From Rhizobiales bacterium 62-47 (lineage in GTDB: Bacteria > Pseudomonadota > Alphaproteobacteria > Rhizobiales > Xanthobacteraceae), in assembly GCA_001899255.1 (NCBI GenBank), contig MKVX01000018.1:311150-375149 (forward strand): 64,000 nt of DNA, in the 5' to 3' direction. Shown piece by piece: positions 51,762 to 60,555 of the stretch (positions are counted from its first letter, which is position 1; the number at the start of each line of letters is the position of its first letter). The translations under genes and the position numbers were made by a program. Below the pieces are notes generated by a model. The model was not told where the DNA came from and did not search any database. It was given only the letters and a program-made list of their open reading frames with translations.

Positions 51762-54200
51762 TCAATCAGACAGTCCCTTCTTCAGCATCGCCGCCTTGCG
51801 GCCCTGTACGGCTTCTTCACTGTCGGCCTTTTTCATTTCCTTCAACTCGATCGTCACCTGGCCGATTTTGCCGGTAAATTTGAACGGCACCTTGTAGGCC
51901 TCCGTGACTGGGGTGCCCTCGTCGGCCCCGACATCGGCGCCTTCGTCGGCTGAGAAGCTGCAGCACTGGGTCTGCTCGATGCGGCCGCTGGCAACTCTTT
52001 TGCCGTTGACAAACATTGTGCCTGTACCGCCCTTGCCGATCCCGCCGCCGTCGTAGGCGAACTCGAATCGGATCGTGGCCTTTCCGGCCGGCAATGCCTG
52101 CTGGGAAGCCACCGTAAATCGCTGCAAACCAAGGAAGTTGTAGGTGTATGTCGGCTTGCCATCCTTCAGGTACAGACTCCACCCGCCGAACCTGCCAGCC
52201 TGGGCAAGGATGGCTCCGCTGTCACCCGCCTTCGGGATTGCCACATCCGCAGTAATGACATGCGAGCGGTTCTTCGTATTGATGAACACGTTCTCGGACA
52301 TCCCGAGCATGCCCTCGTGCACCGTCAGGGAGGTACGTCCAGCCATCAAGTCGGGCCGTCCGACCATCGCCGCGTTCAGTCGCTCCAGAGTGCGGTCGTC
52401 GAGCGGCAACACAGAATACTTGACTGCCTCCTTGAGAAACAGCTCCTGAAGCTCCTTCAGCTTATCCGGGTTCTTTGCAGCCAGATTGTTCGCCAGGCTG
52501 AAGTCCGTCCGCGTATCGTAAAGCTCCCAGATATCCTCTTCGAGCGGACGGCGATTCTTAGTTTCCCACGCTGCCCGGTGGATCGTTCCGGCCAGCCAGC
52601 CATCATCGTACACCGCGCGGTTGCCGAAGATTTCGAAGTACTGCGTTTTATGGGTGCTGTCCGCCTTGGGATCGGCAAAGGAGTAGACCATGCTCGTTCC
52701 CTCGATCGGTGTCTGAACCGTGCCATTCACGCTCTTGGGCTCTGGCAAGCTGGCCGCCTCCAAGATCGTCGGCACGATATCGATCACGTGATGCCACTGC
52801 GAACGTACCTCACCCTTCGCCGCGATGCCCTTCGGCCAATGAATGACCATGCCATTGCGGGTGCCGCCATAGCTCGAAGCCACCTGCTTCGTCCACGTGA
52901 AGGGCGTATCGCCCGCGACCGCCCATCCGGCCGCATAATGGCTGTACGTCATCGGGCCGCCGAGATCGTCGTAATGTTTGAGGATGTCCTGAACCTTTTC
53001 CTCTACGCCGTTGAAATACGTCATCTCGTTGAACAAGCCGTTCATGCCTCCTTCGGCACTCGCGCCGTTGTCGCCGACAATGTAGAAGACCAGCGTGTTG
53101 TCGAGTTGGCCGGTCGCCTTGATGGCGTCGACCAGCCGGCCGATCTCGGTATCGGCGTATTCGCCGAAGCCGGCGAACACTTCCATCTGGCGCGCAAACA
53201 GCTTTTTCTCGTCCGCGCTCAGAGTGGCCCAGTCCTTGATGGCTTCCGGCTTGGGGGCGAGTTTCGTATTTGGCGGCACCACGCCGAGCTTGATCTGGCG
53301 GGCCAGCGTTTCCTCGCGCAGCTTGTCCCAGCCCTGATCGAACTTGCCCTTGTACTTGGCGATCCATTCCTTTGGCACATGGTGCGGGGCATGTGTCGCG
53401 CCCGGCGCAAAGTATATGAAGAACGGTTTGTCGGGCGTCAGCGACTTCTGGTACTGCATCCAATCGATCGCCTTGTTGGTCATGTCCGTCATGAAGTTGT
53501 AGTTCGGATCTTTCGACGGCTCGACCTGGGTCATCCCGTCATAGATCAGCGGAGCCCATTGGTTGGTCTCGCCGCCCATGAACCCGTAGAACTTGTCAAA
53601 GCCCTGACGGGTCGGCCAGCGATCGGTCGGGCCCGACGGGCTCACTTCCCATGCCGCGGTTTCGTGATTCTTGCCGAAATGCGCAGTGCTGTAGCCATTC
53701 AGCCTTAGCATCTCCGCCACGGTAGCTACGCTGTTAGGGCGCTGCCCGGTCTGCCCCGGGAAGGTCGTCGCAGTTTCCGCGATCGAACCGAAGTTATTCA
53801 TGTGATGGTTACGCCCGCTCAGCAGCGCCGATCGAGTCGGCGAACAAAGCGCCGTCGTATGGAATTCGTTGTAGCGGAGGCCTTCGTTGGCGAGGCGATC
53901 CACGGTCGGCATACTGATCGGTCCACCGAATGCGCTGGATTGCCCGAAGCCCATATCGTCGATCAGCACGATGAGCACGTTCGGCGCTGCCGCCGGTGCT
54001 TTCACTTCGAACCGTGGCGGCGGCGTTGCATTGCGGGCGTCGAATACAGTGCTGTGTGGGTATTGCGGTTCCGGGATCGGCAAAACCGAACGGTCCGTCG
54101 GAAGCACTACCCCCGGAGAAGCCGCCTGTTGCGCGTTCGCCGGAATTGCCAGCAGCGCAATTGAGGACAGTGCGGCGAGCACCCTCATCATAGATCTCAT
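51762..54200 (-). CDS. Exported arylsulfatase
   Basis: Formylglycine-dependent sulfatase of 812 residues. A signal peptide (MRVLAALSSIALLAIPANAQ) directs it to the periplasm. The metal/active-site start IVLIDDMGFGQSSA has the paired aspartates at 81-82, and the formylglycine motif C119-S-P-T-R (LCSPTRSALLSGR) has the cysteine at 119. The C-terminal part (about 620-800) is a second domain with a beta-sandwich (GKATIRFEFAYDGG). It removes sulfate from aryl or alkyl sulfates. A formylglycine-generating enzyme is not in the window. The stop at 51762 is followed by the DUF1254 gene. Confidence 0.93.
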   Translation of the reverse strand: MRSMMRVLAALSSIALLAIPANAQQAASPGVVLPTDRSVLPIPEPQYPHSTVFDARNATPPPRFEVKAPAAAPNVLIVLIDDMGFGQSSAFGGPISMPTVDRLANEGLRYNEFHTTALCSPTRSALLSGRNHHMNNFGSIAETATTFPGQTGQRPNSVATVAEMLRLNGYSTAHFGKNHETAAWEVSPSGPTDRWPTRQGFDKFYGFMGGETNQWAPLIYDGMTQVEPSKDPNYNFMTDMTNKAIDWMQYQKSLTPDKPFFIYFAPGATHAPHHVPKEWIAKYKGKFDQGWDKLREETLARQIKLGVVPPNTKLAPKPEAIKDWATLSADEKKLFARQMEVFAGFGEYADTEIGRLVDAIKATGQLDNTLVFYIVGDNGASAEGGMNGLFNEMTYFNGVEEKVQDILKHYDDLGGPMTYSHYAAGWAVAGDTPFTWTKQVASSYGGTRNGMVIHWPKGIAAKGEVRSQWHHVIDIVPTILEAASLPEPKSVNGTVQTPIEGTSMVYSFADPKADSTHKTQYFEIFGNRAVYDDGWLAGTIHRAAWETKNRRPLEEDIWELYDTRTDFSLANNLAAKNPDKLKELQELFLKEAVKYSVLPLDDRTLERLNAAMVGRPDLMAGRTSLTVHEGMLGMSENVFINTKNRSHVITADVAIPKAGDSGAILAQAGRFGGWSLYLKDGKPTYTYNFLGLQRFTVASQQALPAGKATIRFEFAYDGGGIGKGGTGTMFVNGKRVASGRIEQTQCCSFSADEGADVGADEGTPVTEAYKVPFKFTGKIGQVTIELKEMKKADSEEAVQGRKAAMLKKGLSD

Positions 54201-54316
54201 GTCACCAACCTCCGGGAGATGAACGACAGCAAATGATGACTAATTTTATCCGCTGGGAATGCAGGATATGCACTCGCGCATCCCACAACTCGGTGCAAAT
54301 GGCTGGAAAACCCGGA

Positions 54317-54568
54317 TCAGCGTCGGCCGGCCCGATTGACAGGGCCGCCGCGGTTCATCGGCGTTCCCCGCACTCCTACGCCGGGCCTCACCACAGCACG
54401 CGCGACAGGCCGCGGCCGCAGCACGACGCCAGGTCTGACGATGCAGCCAACGGGATACTCAACATACTGGCAGTAAACCACCGCGCTTGCTGTTTCACTG
54501 CTTGCAGCAACGAAGCCGGCGACGAGCCCCGTGGTCAGTAACGCCGATAGTGCGATCGATAGCTTCAT
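54317..54568 (-). CDS. Small secreted GXR-rich protein
   Basis: 83-residue exported protein. A signal peptide (MKLSIALSALLTTGLVAGF, then VAASSETASA cleavage near residue 29) precedes a short mature region with two cysteines (YCQYVEYPVGC) and an arginine-proline-glycine tail (RPRPVARAVVRPGVGVRG). Proteins of this style are common in Bradyrhizobium. The start at 54568 has AGGAAG upstream. The function is unknown. An FNR/FixK-like box lies 55 bases before the start. Confidence 0.75.
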   Translation of the reverse strand: MKLSIALSALLTTGLVAGFVAASSETASAVVYCQYVEYPVGCIVRPGVVLRPRPVARAVVRPGVGVRGTPMNRGGPVNRAGRR

Positions 54569-54622
54569 CTTGGCTTCCTCATTTTGAAGTTTGCAAAATG
54601 ATTCAATCGAGGGACCTTCACC

Positions 54623-54636
54623 TTGATGCAGGTCAA
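54623..54636. promoter_or_regulatory. FNR/FixK-like box upstream of the small secreted gene
   Basis: TTGATGCAGGTCAA fits the FixK2/FNR pattern TTGA-N6-TCAA exactly, one base off the ideal TTGAT-N4-ATCAA. It ends 55 bases from the ATG of the minus-strand gene, the position of an activator site. Regulation by low oxygen is a proposal. Confidence 0.5.
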
Positions 54637-54845
54637 CAACGTGAACACGAACGCCGCCGGCCATATCATCAACCCGGCACGGCCCGTAGCGGGCCGCTAA
54701 TACTCTGAATTTACTTCCGCTTTCAGCGGAATAACGGACATGGTTTTATCGGCTGCTAGCTCGACCCGGTCGCGAATGACCCGAAGCGAACGATAAGGCG
54801 GGAGCAACGTCCCGGTTGGTACATTCGACCAATACTAGTGACGCA

Positions 54846-54859
54846 TTGATCTGCATCAC
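54846..54859. promoter_or_regulatory. Second FNR-like box upstream of cytochrome b561
   Basis: TTGATCTGCATCAC differs at one base from TTGAT-N4-ATCAA. It lies 105 bases before the plus-strand cytochrome gene. It overlaps the left arm of the inverted repeat CTGCATCAC (54851-54859) / GTGATGCAG (54877-54885). Confidence 0.45.
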
Positions 54860-54964
54860 GGCGCTCGCCGATTCCTGTGATGCAGTCATCGAAGAGGCCG
54901 AACGGTGATAGCGGTGGCCCCGGAAACAGTCGTGCCGCGTTCTTATTGAGGTAGGTGTCCGGCA

Positions 54965-55711
54965 ATGCCACAGCCCCCCACATCAGCCGAGCACCTTCAC
55001 GCCTACGACGTATGGGACGCACCGACGCGGTGGTTCCATTGGACCAACGCGCTCACCGTATTCGGTCTGATTGTCGTTGGGGTTATACTGCTTAACGACG
55101 ACGCGCTGGGGCTCGCCGCCAACGGCAAGCTCCTGCTCAAAGAAATTCATGTCGTGCTCGGCTACGTCATGGGGCTGAATTTGATCTGGCGCTTTGTTTG
55201 GGCGTTTTTCGGCAACCGCTACGCCAGATGGAGCGCCATCCTTCCTTATGGCTCCGGCTTTTGGGGCAAACTGCGCGCTTACGGCAGTGCCTTTCTTAGC
55301 GGAGAGCCGCAAGAATATGTCGGGCATAATCCTGCGGCACGTCTCGCAATTGCAGTTCTCCTGCTGCTGCTCGTATTGCAAGCCGCGACCGGTACGGTTC
55401 TAGCGGGCACCGATCTATTCTGGCCACCGTTGGGAAGATGGTTCGCCAGTTGGGTTGCTGCGGCCGGGATTGATCCGTCGATGGTCTCGCCCCTCGCCGC
55501 AGAGACCTTGGATCAGACCGCTTACAAGGCCATGCGTGCGTTTCGAAGCCCGATCGTGACGATCCATCTCTATGCGTTTTATGCACTCGCGGGCGTCATT
55601 CTACTGCATCTGATAGCGGTGATCGTGACCGAAATTCACGAGGGTGGGAGCATCACGTCGGCCATGTTTACCGGCAGAAAAATTCTCGATCGCCCACCAC
55701 AAGACGTTTAG
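54965..55711 (+). CDS. Cytochrome b561-type membrane electron carrier
   Basis: Di-heme cytochrome b561 or hydrogenase-type b cytochrome of 248 residues. The start VWDAPTRWFHWTNALTVFGL has the first heme histidine (H25); KEIHVVLGYV (H62) is the second; the C-terminal TIHLYAFYALAGVILLHLIAVIVTEIH has the histidine pair on the fourth helix. Four to five membrane helices are visible. It carries electrons from a quinone or dehydrogenase, for example to a redox enzyme. It is the last clear gene of the proposed island. No redox partner is adjacent. Confidence 0.85.
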   Translation: MPQPPTSAEHLHAYDVWDAPTRWFHWTNALTVFGLIVVGVILLNDDALGLAANGKLLLKEIHVVLGYVMGLNLIWRFVWAFFGNRYARWSAILPYGSGFWGKLRAYGSAFLSGEPQEYVGHNPAARLAIAVLLLLLVLQAATGTVLAGTDLFWPPLGRWFASWVAAAGIDPSMVSPLAAETLDQTAYKAMRAFRSPIVTIHLYAFYALAGVILLHLIAVIVTEIHEGGSITSAMFTGRKILDRPPQDV

Positions 55712-55848
55712 CCTGGAAAAGAGCCCGGCGCCTCTCGGTATTTGAAATATGTCCGTTCGCGCCGCCAGTCTGTCCGGCAGGACGGCCGAACGCGAGTCGT
55801 CACGTCATTCTTGGGGAGTTGCTAGAGAATAACAGAGGACCAGTCGCC

Positions 55849-56055
55849 ATGATCAGATACGCCGTCGCATTGCTATCCATCAGACGCCTTGCTGGAAGCA
55901 TTTGCTTGAATGAGGGTGAGGTTCTGGACGAGCGACTGCGAATTGCCGCCGGGAGTCACGTTTGATCTCAAACCGAAACATCGGGCAATCGACGTGATAG
56001 CCACACATCAGTTGGCGGACTTGGAAGCGGCGGCTGAAAAAACTGAGTCAGAATA
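55849..56055 (+). pseudogene. Possible frameshifted small gene at the island edge
   Basis: ATG at 55849 with AGAGGA upstream opens a 38-codon frame (MIRYAVALLSIRRLAGSICL, then NEGEVLDERLRIAAGSHV) that stops at 55965. In the next frame GVTFDLKPKHRAIDVIATHQ, then LADLEAAAEKTESE, runs on to a TAA at 56053-56055. The two together could be one gene broken by a shift. No family recognised. Confidence 0.3.
55955..55967 (+). repeat. 13-bp direct repeat, candidate right attachment core
   Basis: GTCACGTTTGATC repeats the sequence at 30763-30775 exactly and in the same orientation, about 25.2 kb away. If real, the two copies mark the integrated island. Few flanking bases match. Confidence 0.4.
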
Positions 56056-56209
56056 ACTTTTGGGATGCAGCTTCAGGTGTCAAACCGCGGGTAAAAATGT
56101 TTCAACAACAAATGCCTTTTCGCTACCTATGTGCAGTCTAAACATCATCTCCCGTTTTGATCTGCGGTAAATAACTGAAATTATAAGTATAGAATGAAGG
56201 CTCGCGAAA

Positions 56210-56343
56210 CCCTCTCTCCCCTTTCGGGAGAGGGTGGTCGCCGAAGGCGGACGGGTGAGGGGAGATAGTACGCGTGCATGCCATCATCCGGCGTCAATTC
56301 GCTTGGCTCATTGTCGCGACCCTCTCCCGCAAGGGGAGAGGGT
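56210..56343. repeat. Palindromic repeat (CCTCTCCC/GGGAGAGG family)
   Basis: ACCCTCTCTCCCCTTTCGGGAGAGGG...GACGGGTGAGGGG at the left mirrors CGACCCTCTCCCGCAAGGGGAGAGGGTCG at the right. It belongs to the same family as 5776-5900 and 7036-7150 and lies just past the stop of the D-hydroxyacid dehydrogenase gene. Confidence 0.75.
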
Positions 56344-56364
56344 CGAACTGCCTGCGTCCTTGAG

Positions 56365-57285
56365 CTACTTCCCCGCCGCAATCTCCCGGCAATGCTGGAT
56401 CGCCGCAGCGATGAGGTTTTCACTGGCTTCCGGCGTACGGAACGCCGAGTGCGCCGACAGCGTGACGTTGGGAAGCGTCGTTAACGCGTGATCCTGCGGC
56501 AACGGCTCTGTGACGAACACGTCCAGCCCTGCATGGCGCAGTTGGCCGGAACGCAGCGCGTCGATCATCGCCGCTTCGTCGACCAACGCGCCGCGCGCGG
56601 TATTGATGAGGATCGCGCCACGTTTCATTGCCGCGATGCGTTGGCGCGACAGGAACCCTCGCGTCTCGTCAGTCAGCAGCAGATGCAGCGACACCACATC
56701 GCTCTGCGCCAGCAACTCGTCGAGGCCGACGAAATTGACGCCGTCATGTGTTTTCGCCGTCCGGTTCCACGCCAGCACGCGCATGCCGCTGCCCGACGCG
56801 ATGCGGGCGACTTCCTCTGCGATACCGCCGAAGCCGATCAGGCCGAGCGTCTTTCCGGTGAGTTGCATGCCATCGTCGCGCAGCCAATTGCCGGCGCGGA
56901 TACCGCGATCCATTTGCGCCAACCCACGGGCGGCCTCCCACATCAAGGCAATGGCGCATTCGGCGACGGCGGTGTCGCCGTAACCTTTAATGGTGCGGAC
57001 TTCGATCCCGAGCGATGCCAGTTCTTCCGGGTTCATATAGCTGCGCGCGCCGGTGCCGAGGAATACCACGTGCTTCAAGTCGTTGCAGCGGCGGGCGACC
57101 TCGGTCGGCAACTCGGTATGATCGATGATGACGGTGTCCGCGCCATCGAGCAGCGTAGGGATATCGTCTGACGTGATATCCGGATTTCGGTTGATGCGCA
57201 GCGGTGGATCGCCGGGCGCATGCAGCCGCTCGACTATGACTGCAAGCGACTCGTTGGCATCGATAAACAATGCGGTCACAATCAT
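56365..57285 (-). CDS. D-2-hydroxyacid dehydrogenase
   Basis: NAD-dependent D-isomer-specific 2-hydroxyacid dehydrogenase of 306 residues. The Rossmann motif GLIGFGGIAEEVARIA (about 150-165), the DVVSLHLLLT segment and NTARGALVDEAAM (arginine of the active site) are present; the C-terminal SAHSAFRTPEASENL carries the catalytic histidine. It reduces 2-oxo acids or oxidises D-2-hydroxyacids; the substrate is unknown. It is followed by the M20 hydrolase (22 bases) on the same strand, in one operon. Confidence 0.88.
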   Translation of the reverse strand: MIVTALFIDANESLAVIVERLHAPGDPPLRINRNPDITSDDIPTLLDGADTVIIDHTELPTEVARRCNDLKHVVFLGTGARSYMNPEELASLGIEVRTIKGYGDTAVAECAIALMWEAARGLAQMDRGIRAGNWLRDDGMQLTGKTLGLIGFGGIAEEVARIASGSGMRVLAWNRTAKTHDGVNFVGLDELLAQSDVVSLHLLLTDETRGFLSRQRIAAMKRGAILINTARGALVDEAAMIDALRSGQLRHAGLDVFVTEPLPQDHALTTLPNVTLSAHSAFRTPEASENLIAAAIQHCREIAAGK

Positions 57286-57306
57286 CGCCTCCTGAATAGA
57301 GTGAGA

Positions 57307-58560
57307 CTACTTTGCCGCGATTCCCGCCACCGCGAGCACCGCATGCAACAATACGTTGGCACCTGCGCTGCAATCGGCCTGTGTGGCGTCCTCCAGTTCG
57401 TTGTGGCTGATGCCGTCCTTGCATGGCACGAAGATCATCGCCGATGGCATCACCGCCGCGACGTTGCATGCATCGTGTCCTGCGCCGGAGGTGATACGGC
57501 GATAGCCATAACCCAATTCGGTAGCGGCTGCCTGCACCGCATCCACCAGCGTCTTGTCGAAAATCGTCGGCGGTTTGCGCCAGATCTCCTCCAGCTTGAT
57601 TTCGACGCGGCGTCGCTGGGCTATTTCGCCAAGCGCGGCGCGGATATCGCGGTCGAGCGCATCCATGATCGCCGCATCGGGGCTGCGGAGGTCGAGCGTG
57701 AAGGCGATCTCGCCCGGAATGACATTGCGCGACGGGCTGGCGATGGTGGCTTCGCCGATCGTTGCCACGGCATTCGGCGCATGCGAGGTGGCGATCTTTT
57801 CGATGGCCAGCGCAACTTCACCCAGGGCCGACAATGCGTCGCGGCGCAGCGGCATCGGCGTGGTGCCGGCGTGGCTTTCAAAGCCGCTGACGTGTCCGTC
57901 ATACCAGATGATCCCCTGGCCGCGATCGACCACGCCGATGGTCTTGCCTTCGGCCTCGAGGAGGGGGCCTTGCTCGATATGCAGTTCAAGAAAGGCGCCG
58001 AGCTTGCGGGCGCCGACCGCTTCGGCGCCGCGATAGCCGATGCTGTCGAGTGCATCCTTGACGGTGATGCCGGCAGCGTCTTTGCGGCTCCAGATGTCTT
58101 CCGTCGTGTAGTCGCCGGCGTAGGTCGCGGACGCCATCATCGCCGGCGCAAAGCGCGACCCCTCCTCGTTGGTCCAGTTGATGATGCACAGCGGGGTTTC
58201 GGTTTCGATGCCGGCGTCGTTGAGCGTCCGTACCACCTCGAGCGCGGCGAGCGTTCCGAGGATGCCGTCATATTTGCCGCCAGTCGGCTGCGTGTCGAGA
58301 TGCGAGCCGATGCCGAGCGGCGGCTTCGACATGTCCCGACCTTTGCGCAGGCCGAACATCGAGCCCAGCGCATCGACATGCACGTCAAGCCCGGCGGCTT
58401 CGCAGGCGTCGCGGAACCAGTCCCGCACCTGCTTGTCCTCCGGCCCCAGCGTCAGTCGCCGCACGCCGCCCTTGGCGGTGGCGCCGAATTTTGCAGTTTC
58501 ATGAATGGCGCCCCACAGGCGGCCGGAGTCGATCTGCAGGTTGGACGGCTTGGCGGTCAT
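57307..58560 (-). CDS. M20-family N-carbamoylase / allantoate amidohydrolase type
   Basis: Zinc hydrolase of 417 residues in the allantoate amidohydrolase/N-carbamoyl-L-amino acid hydrolase family. GIGSHLDTQPTGGKYDGILG supplies the first metal histidine and aspartate; NEEGSRF has the catalytic glutamate; FLELHIEQGPLLEAEG, GFESHAGTTPMPLRRDAL (the dimer-domain histidine) and SGAGHDACNVA continue the family order. It hydrolyses a ureido or carbamoyl group. ATG at 58560 is the start; an earlier frame to 58641 is overlap with the LysR gene. It precedes the D-hydroxyacid dehydrogenase on the strand. Confidence 0.9.
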   Translation of the reverse strand: MTAKPSNLQIDSGRLWGAIHETAKFGATAKGGVRRLTLGPEDKQVRDWFRDACEAAGLDVHVDALGSMFGLRKGRDMSKPPLGIGSHLDTQPTGGKYDGILGTLAALEVVRTLNDAGIETETPLCIINWTNEEGSRFAPAMMASATYAGDYTTEDIWSRKDAAGITVKDALDSIGYRGAEAVGARKLGAFLELHIEQGPLLEAEGKTIGVVDRGQGIIWYDGHVSGFESHAGTTPMPLRRDALSALGEVALAIEKIATSHAPNAVATIGEATIASPSRNVIPGEIAFTLDLRSPDAAIMDALDRDIRAALGEIAQRRRVEIKLEEIWRKPPTIFDKTLVDAVQAAATELGYGYRRITSGAGHDACNVAAVMPSAMIFVPCKDGISHNELEDATQADCSAGANVLLHAVLAVAGIAAK

Positions 58561-58609
58561 AGGGCAATTCCCGAAGGTGAGTTGGTCGCGGCGAGCGGGC
58601 CGTCGATTG

Positions 58610-59527
58610 TCATTGCCGCGCGGGCTCTGGTACGTCAACAACGCGGCTGCCTTGCGCCAAACGCACGGCGATGTCAGCCACCAGTTCGATGGCGACCGTA
58701 TCGGGCGAGGCCAGCCAGCTCGCGGAGAATGTCAGCGGCGGCAGCAGGATGTCGGTCGTCAGCAGTTGCAGGCGGCCATCGGCGATTTCGTCCTCGACGA
58801 TGGCGCGCGGAATCACCGCCACGCCGAGGCCTTCCAGCGTCATGTGGATGACGGTCGCCAGCGATGCGCTGGCGTGCAGGCGGATGGCGGGGAGGTCAGG
58901 GCGATTGAACAGCGAACGCACGACTTCGTAAGGCTGTGTGCGGCGCGGGAAGGTGATGATCGGAAATTTCGCCAGATCGTCGATGGTCAACAGTTCTGTG
59001 CCGAGACCCAGCGAAGGGCTGGCGACAAAGCCGATCGGATAGTCGCCCAGAACGCGATTGCGAATGTTGGAGATCGACAGCGGTCCCATCAGCAGCGCCA
59101 GTTCGATCTCCTGCGCCAGCAGGCGCGCGCGCAAATTCGAACTGATGTCGACTTCGATCTCCAGCGACAGATTAGGGTAAGCCTGATTGACGCTCTTGAT
59201 CAGTTGCGACAGCCAGGTGTGAACGATGGTTTCGGCGACGCCGAGGCGCAACACGCCGCGCATTTCGCTGCGGTCGCCGACGGCGGCCAGCATCTCCGAA
59301 CGCAGGCCGATCAGCTTTTCGGCATACAGCATCATGCGCCGGCCGGCCGGTGTCGGCAGCGCCGCGCGCCGATCACGCTGCAACAGCCGCACGCCCATTT
59401 CATGTTCGAGTTGCGCGATGCGTTGCGAGATTGCCGGTTGCGTGGTGTTGAGCTTTTGCGCTGCGCCGCGAAAACTGCCGAGCGTCACCACCCAAAGAAA
59501 CGTCTCGATTGCCTTGAAGTCAGCCAT
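58610..59527 (-). CDS. LysR-type transcriptional regulator
   Basis: LysR regulator of 305 residues. The helix-turn-helix is typical (VVTLGSFRGAAQKLNTTQPA, then ISQRIAQLEHEMGVRLLQRD), and the C-terminal part (about 90-290) is a periplasmic-binding-like effector domain. It is divergent from the DUF1445 protein gene, and a T-N11-A palindrome (59546-59562) lies 19 bases before its ATG. It also lies upstream of the M20 hydrolase and D-hydroxyacid dehydrogenase on the same strand, so it may control both sides. Confidence 0.92.
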   Translation of the reverse strand: MADFKAIETFLWVVTLGSFRGAAQKLNTTQPAISQRIAQLEHEMGVRLLQRDRRAALPTPAGRRMMLYAEKLIGLRSEMLAAVGDRSEMRGVLRLGVAETIVHTWLSQLIKSVNQAYPNLSLEIEVDISSNLRARLLAQEIELALLMGPLSISNIRNRVLGDYPIGFVASPSLGLGTELLTIDDLAKFPIITFPRRTQPYEVVRSLFNRPDLPAIRLHASASLATVIHMTLEGLGVAVIPRAIVEDEIADGRLQLLTTDILLPPLTFSASWLASPDTVAIELVADIAVRLAQGSRVVDVPEPARQ

Positions 59528-59545
59528 GAAAGCCGATCCGTTTCT

Positions 59546-59562
59546 GATAAAACGAATTTATC
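59546..59562. promoter_or_regulatory. LysR T-N11-A box
   Basis: GATAAA-ACGAA-TTTATC, a perfect 6-base inverted repeat with a 5-base centre. Its T and A are exactly 11 bases apart, which is the LysR pattern. It lies between the LysR gene (minus) and the DUF1445 gene (plus). Confidence 0.65.
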
Positions 59563-59641
59563 GTTCTTGATTAGAAACTACGATTAGACATTATGTTAGA
59601 CCTGTGTCCCATTTGCTGTCGAGAACAATGGGGAGATCGGG

Positions 59642-60463
59642 GTGGCTAACGTCGCGAGACAGATCGACGGTGCCGGCTTGATGGCAGACGTGTTGCCAAG
59701 CTTGCAGGCGCGCCTCAGATATCGCGCCGGCAGCGTCGCGCAGACGGCAGGCGTTGCACCCGGCTTCGTGCAGGGCAATCTCGCGATACTCCCCGAAAAA
59801 TTCGCTTCGGCGTTTCATCGCTTCTGCCAATCCAACCCGAGACCGTGTCCGATCATCGGCATTTCGGAGGTTGGCGATCCGCGCATTCCGTCGCTCGGAA
59901 TGGATCTCGATATCCGTACAGACCTGCCGCGCTATCGTGTGTGGCGCGATGGCGAACCGGTCGAGGAGCCGACCGATATTAGGGCGCACTGGCGCGACGA
60001 TCTCGTGGCCTTCGTGCTCGGCTGTTCGTTTTCGTTTGAAGAAGCGTTGATGGCGGACGATATCCCGATCCGCCATATCGAGCTTGGTGTTCGTGTGCCG
60101 ATGTACCGGACCAACATCGCCTGCAGCCCGGCTGGGCCGTTTGCCGGTCCGATGGTGGTGTCGATGCGACCTTTGAAGCCTGCACATGCGATCCGCGCCG
60201 TGCAAATCACGTCGCGCTTTCCAGCGGTGCATGGCGCGCCGGTGCATCTTGGTCTGCCGCAGTCGATCGGCATCGCTGACATCGACAAGCCCGACTACGG
60301 CGACGCCGTGCCGGTGCATCCTGATGAAATTCCAGTGTTCTGGGCCTGCGGAGTGACGCCGCAAGCGGTGATCGCTGCCGCCAAGGTGCCGTTCGCCATC
60401 ACGCATGCGCCTGGGCTGATGCTGGTGACCGACTTAAAGAACAAGCAGCTTGCCGTGCTTTAG
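59642..60463 (+). CDS. DUF1445 / D-glutamate-cyclase-family putative hydro-lyase
   Basis: Protein of 273 residues of the UPF0317/PF07286 family. Recognisable segments are [23 protein letters not shown] and [27 protein letters not shown]. Family members include D-glutamate cyclase of mammals (5-oxo-D-proline forming), and bacterial ones are called putative hydro-lyases. GTG at 59642 follows GGGG. It starts the plus-strand unit before the HAAT importer and is divergent from the LysR gene. Whether it acts on a 5-oxoproline-like ring or another intermediate is inference. Confidence 0.85.
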   Translation: MANVARQIDGAGLMADVLPSLQARLRYRAGSVAQTAGVAPGFVQGNLAILPEKFASAFHRFCQSNPRPCPIIGISEVGDPRIPSLGMDLDIRTDLPRYRVWRDGEPVEEPTDIRAHWRDDLVAFVLGCSFSFEEALMADDIPIRHIELGVRVPMYRTNIACSPAGPFAGPMVVSMRPLKPAHAIRAVQITSRFPAVHGAPVHLGLPQSIGIADIDKPDYGDAVPVHPDEIPVFWACGVTPQAVIAAAKVPFAITHAPGLMLVTDLKNKQLAVL

Positions 60464-60555
60464 AGCTTTATCCTAACCTCAATCGGCGCGACAAAAGACA
60501 AGCCGAAACCAACAAGGCAATTTAACAAAGATCGACCGCAGGAGAGGACGACACC

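Larger units (their letters stand above)
54569..54964. other. Regulatory gap between divergent genes
   Basis: A 396-base region between the small secreted gene (minus) and the cytochrome gene (plus). It has two FNR/FixK-like boxes, a GC hairpin (CGGCCCG-TAG-CGGGCCG at 54680-54696), CCGCTTTCAGCGG and a CTGCATCAC/GTGATGCAG inverted repeat. No coding frame is convincing. Confidence 0.5.
55712..56364. other. Gap with a possible frameshifted gene and a repeat
   Basis: About 650 bases. A short open frame (55849-55965) continues in another frame to 56055; this is a possible broken gene. The candidate right attachment core is inside it. The GGGAGAGG-type palindrome is at 56210-56343. The remainder shows no gene. 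Confidence 0.5.

Noticed and set aside
52260-53708. 482-codon plus-strand open frame opposite the arylsulfatase
   Set aside because: The sulfatase frame has the CSPTR motif and a signal peptide; the plus frame is an antisense shadow.
57220-58851. 543-codon plus-strand open frame opposite the M20 hydrolase
   Set aside because: Antisense of a strong zinc-hydrolase gene, with compositional signs of a shadow frame.
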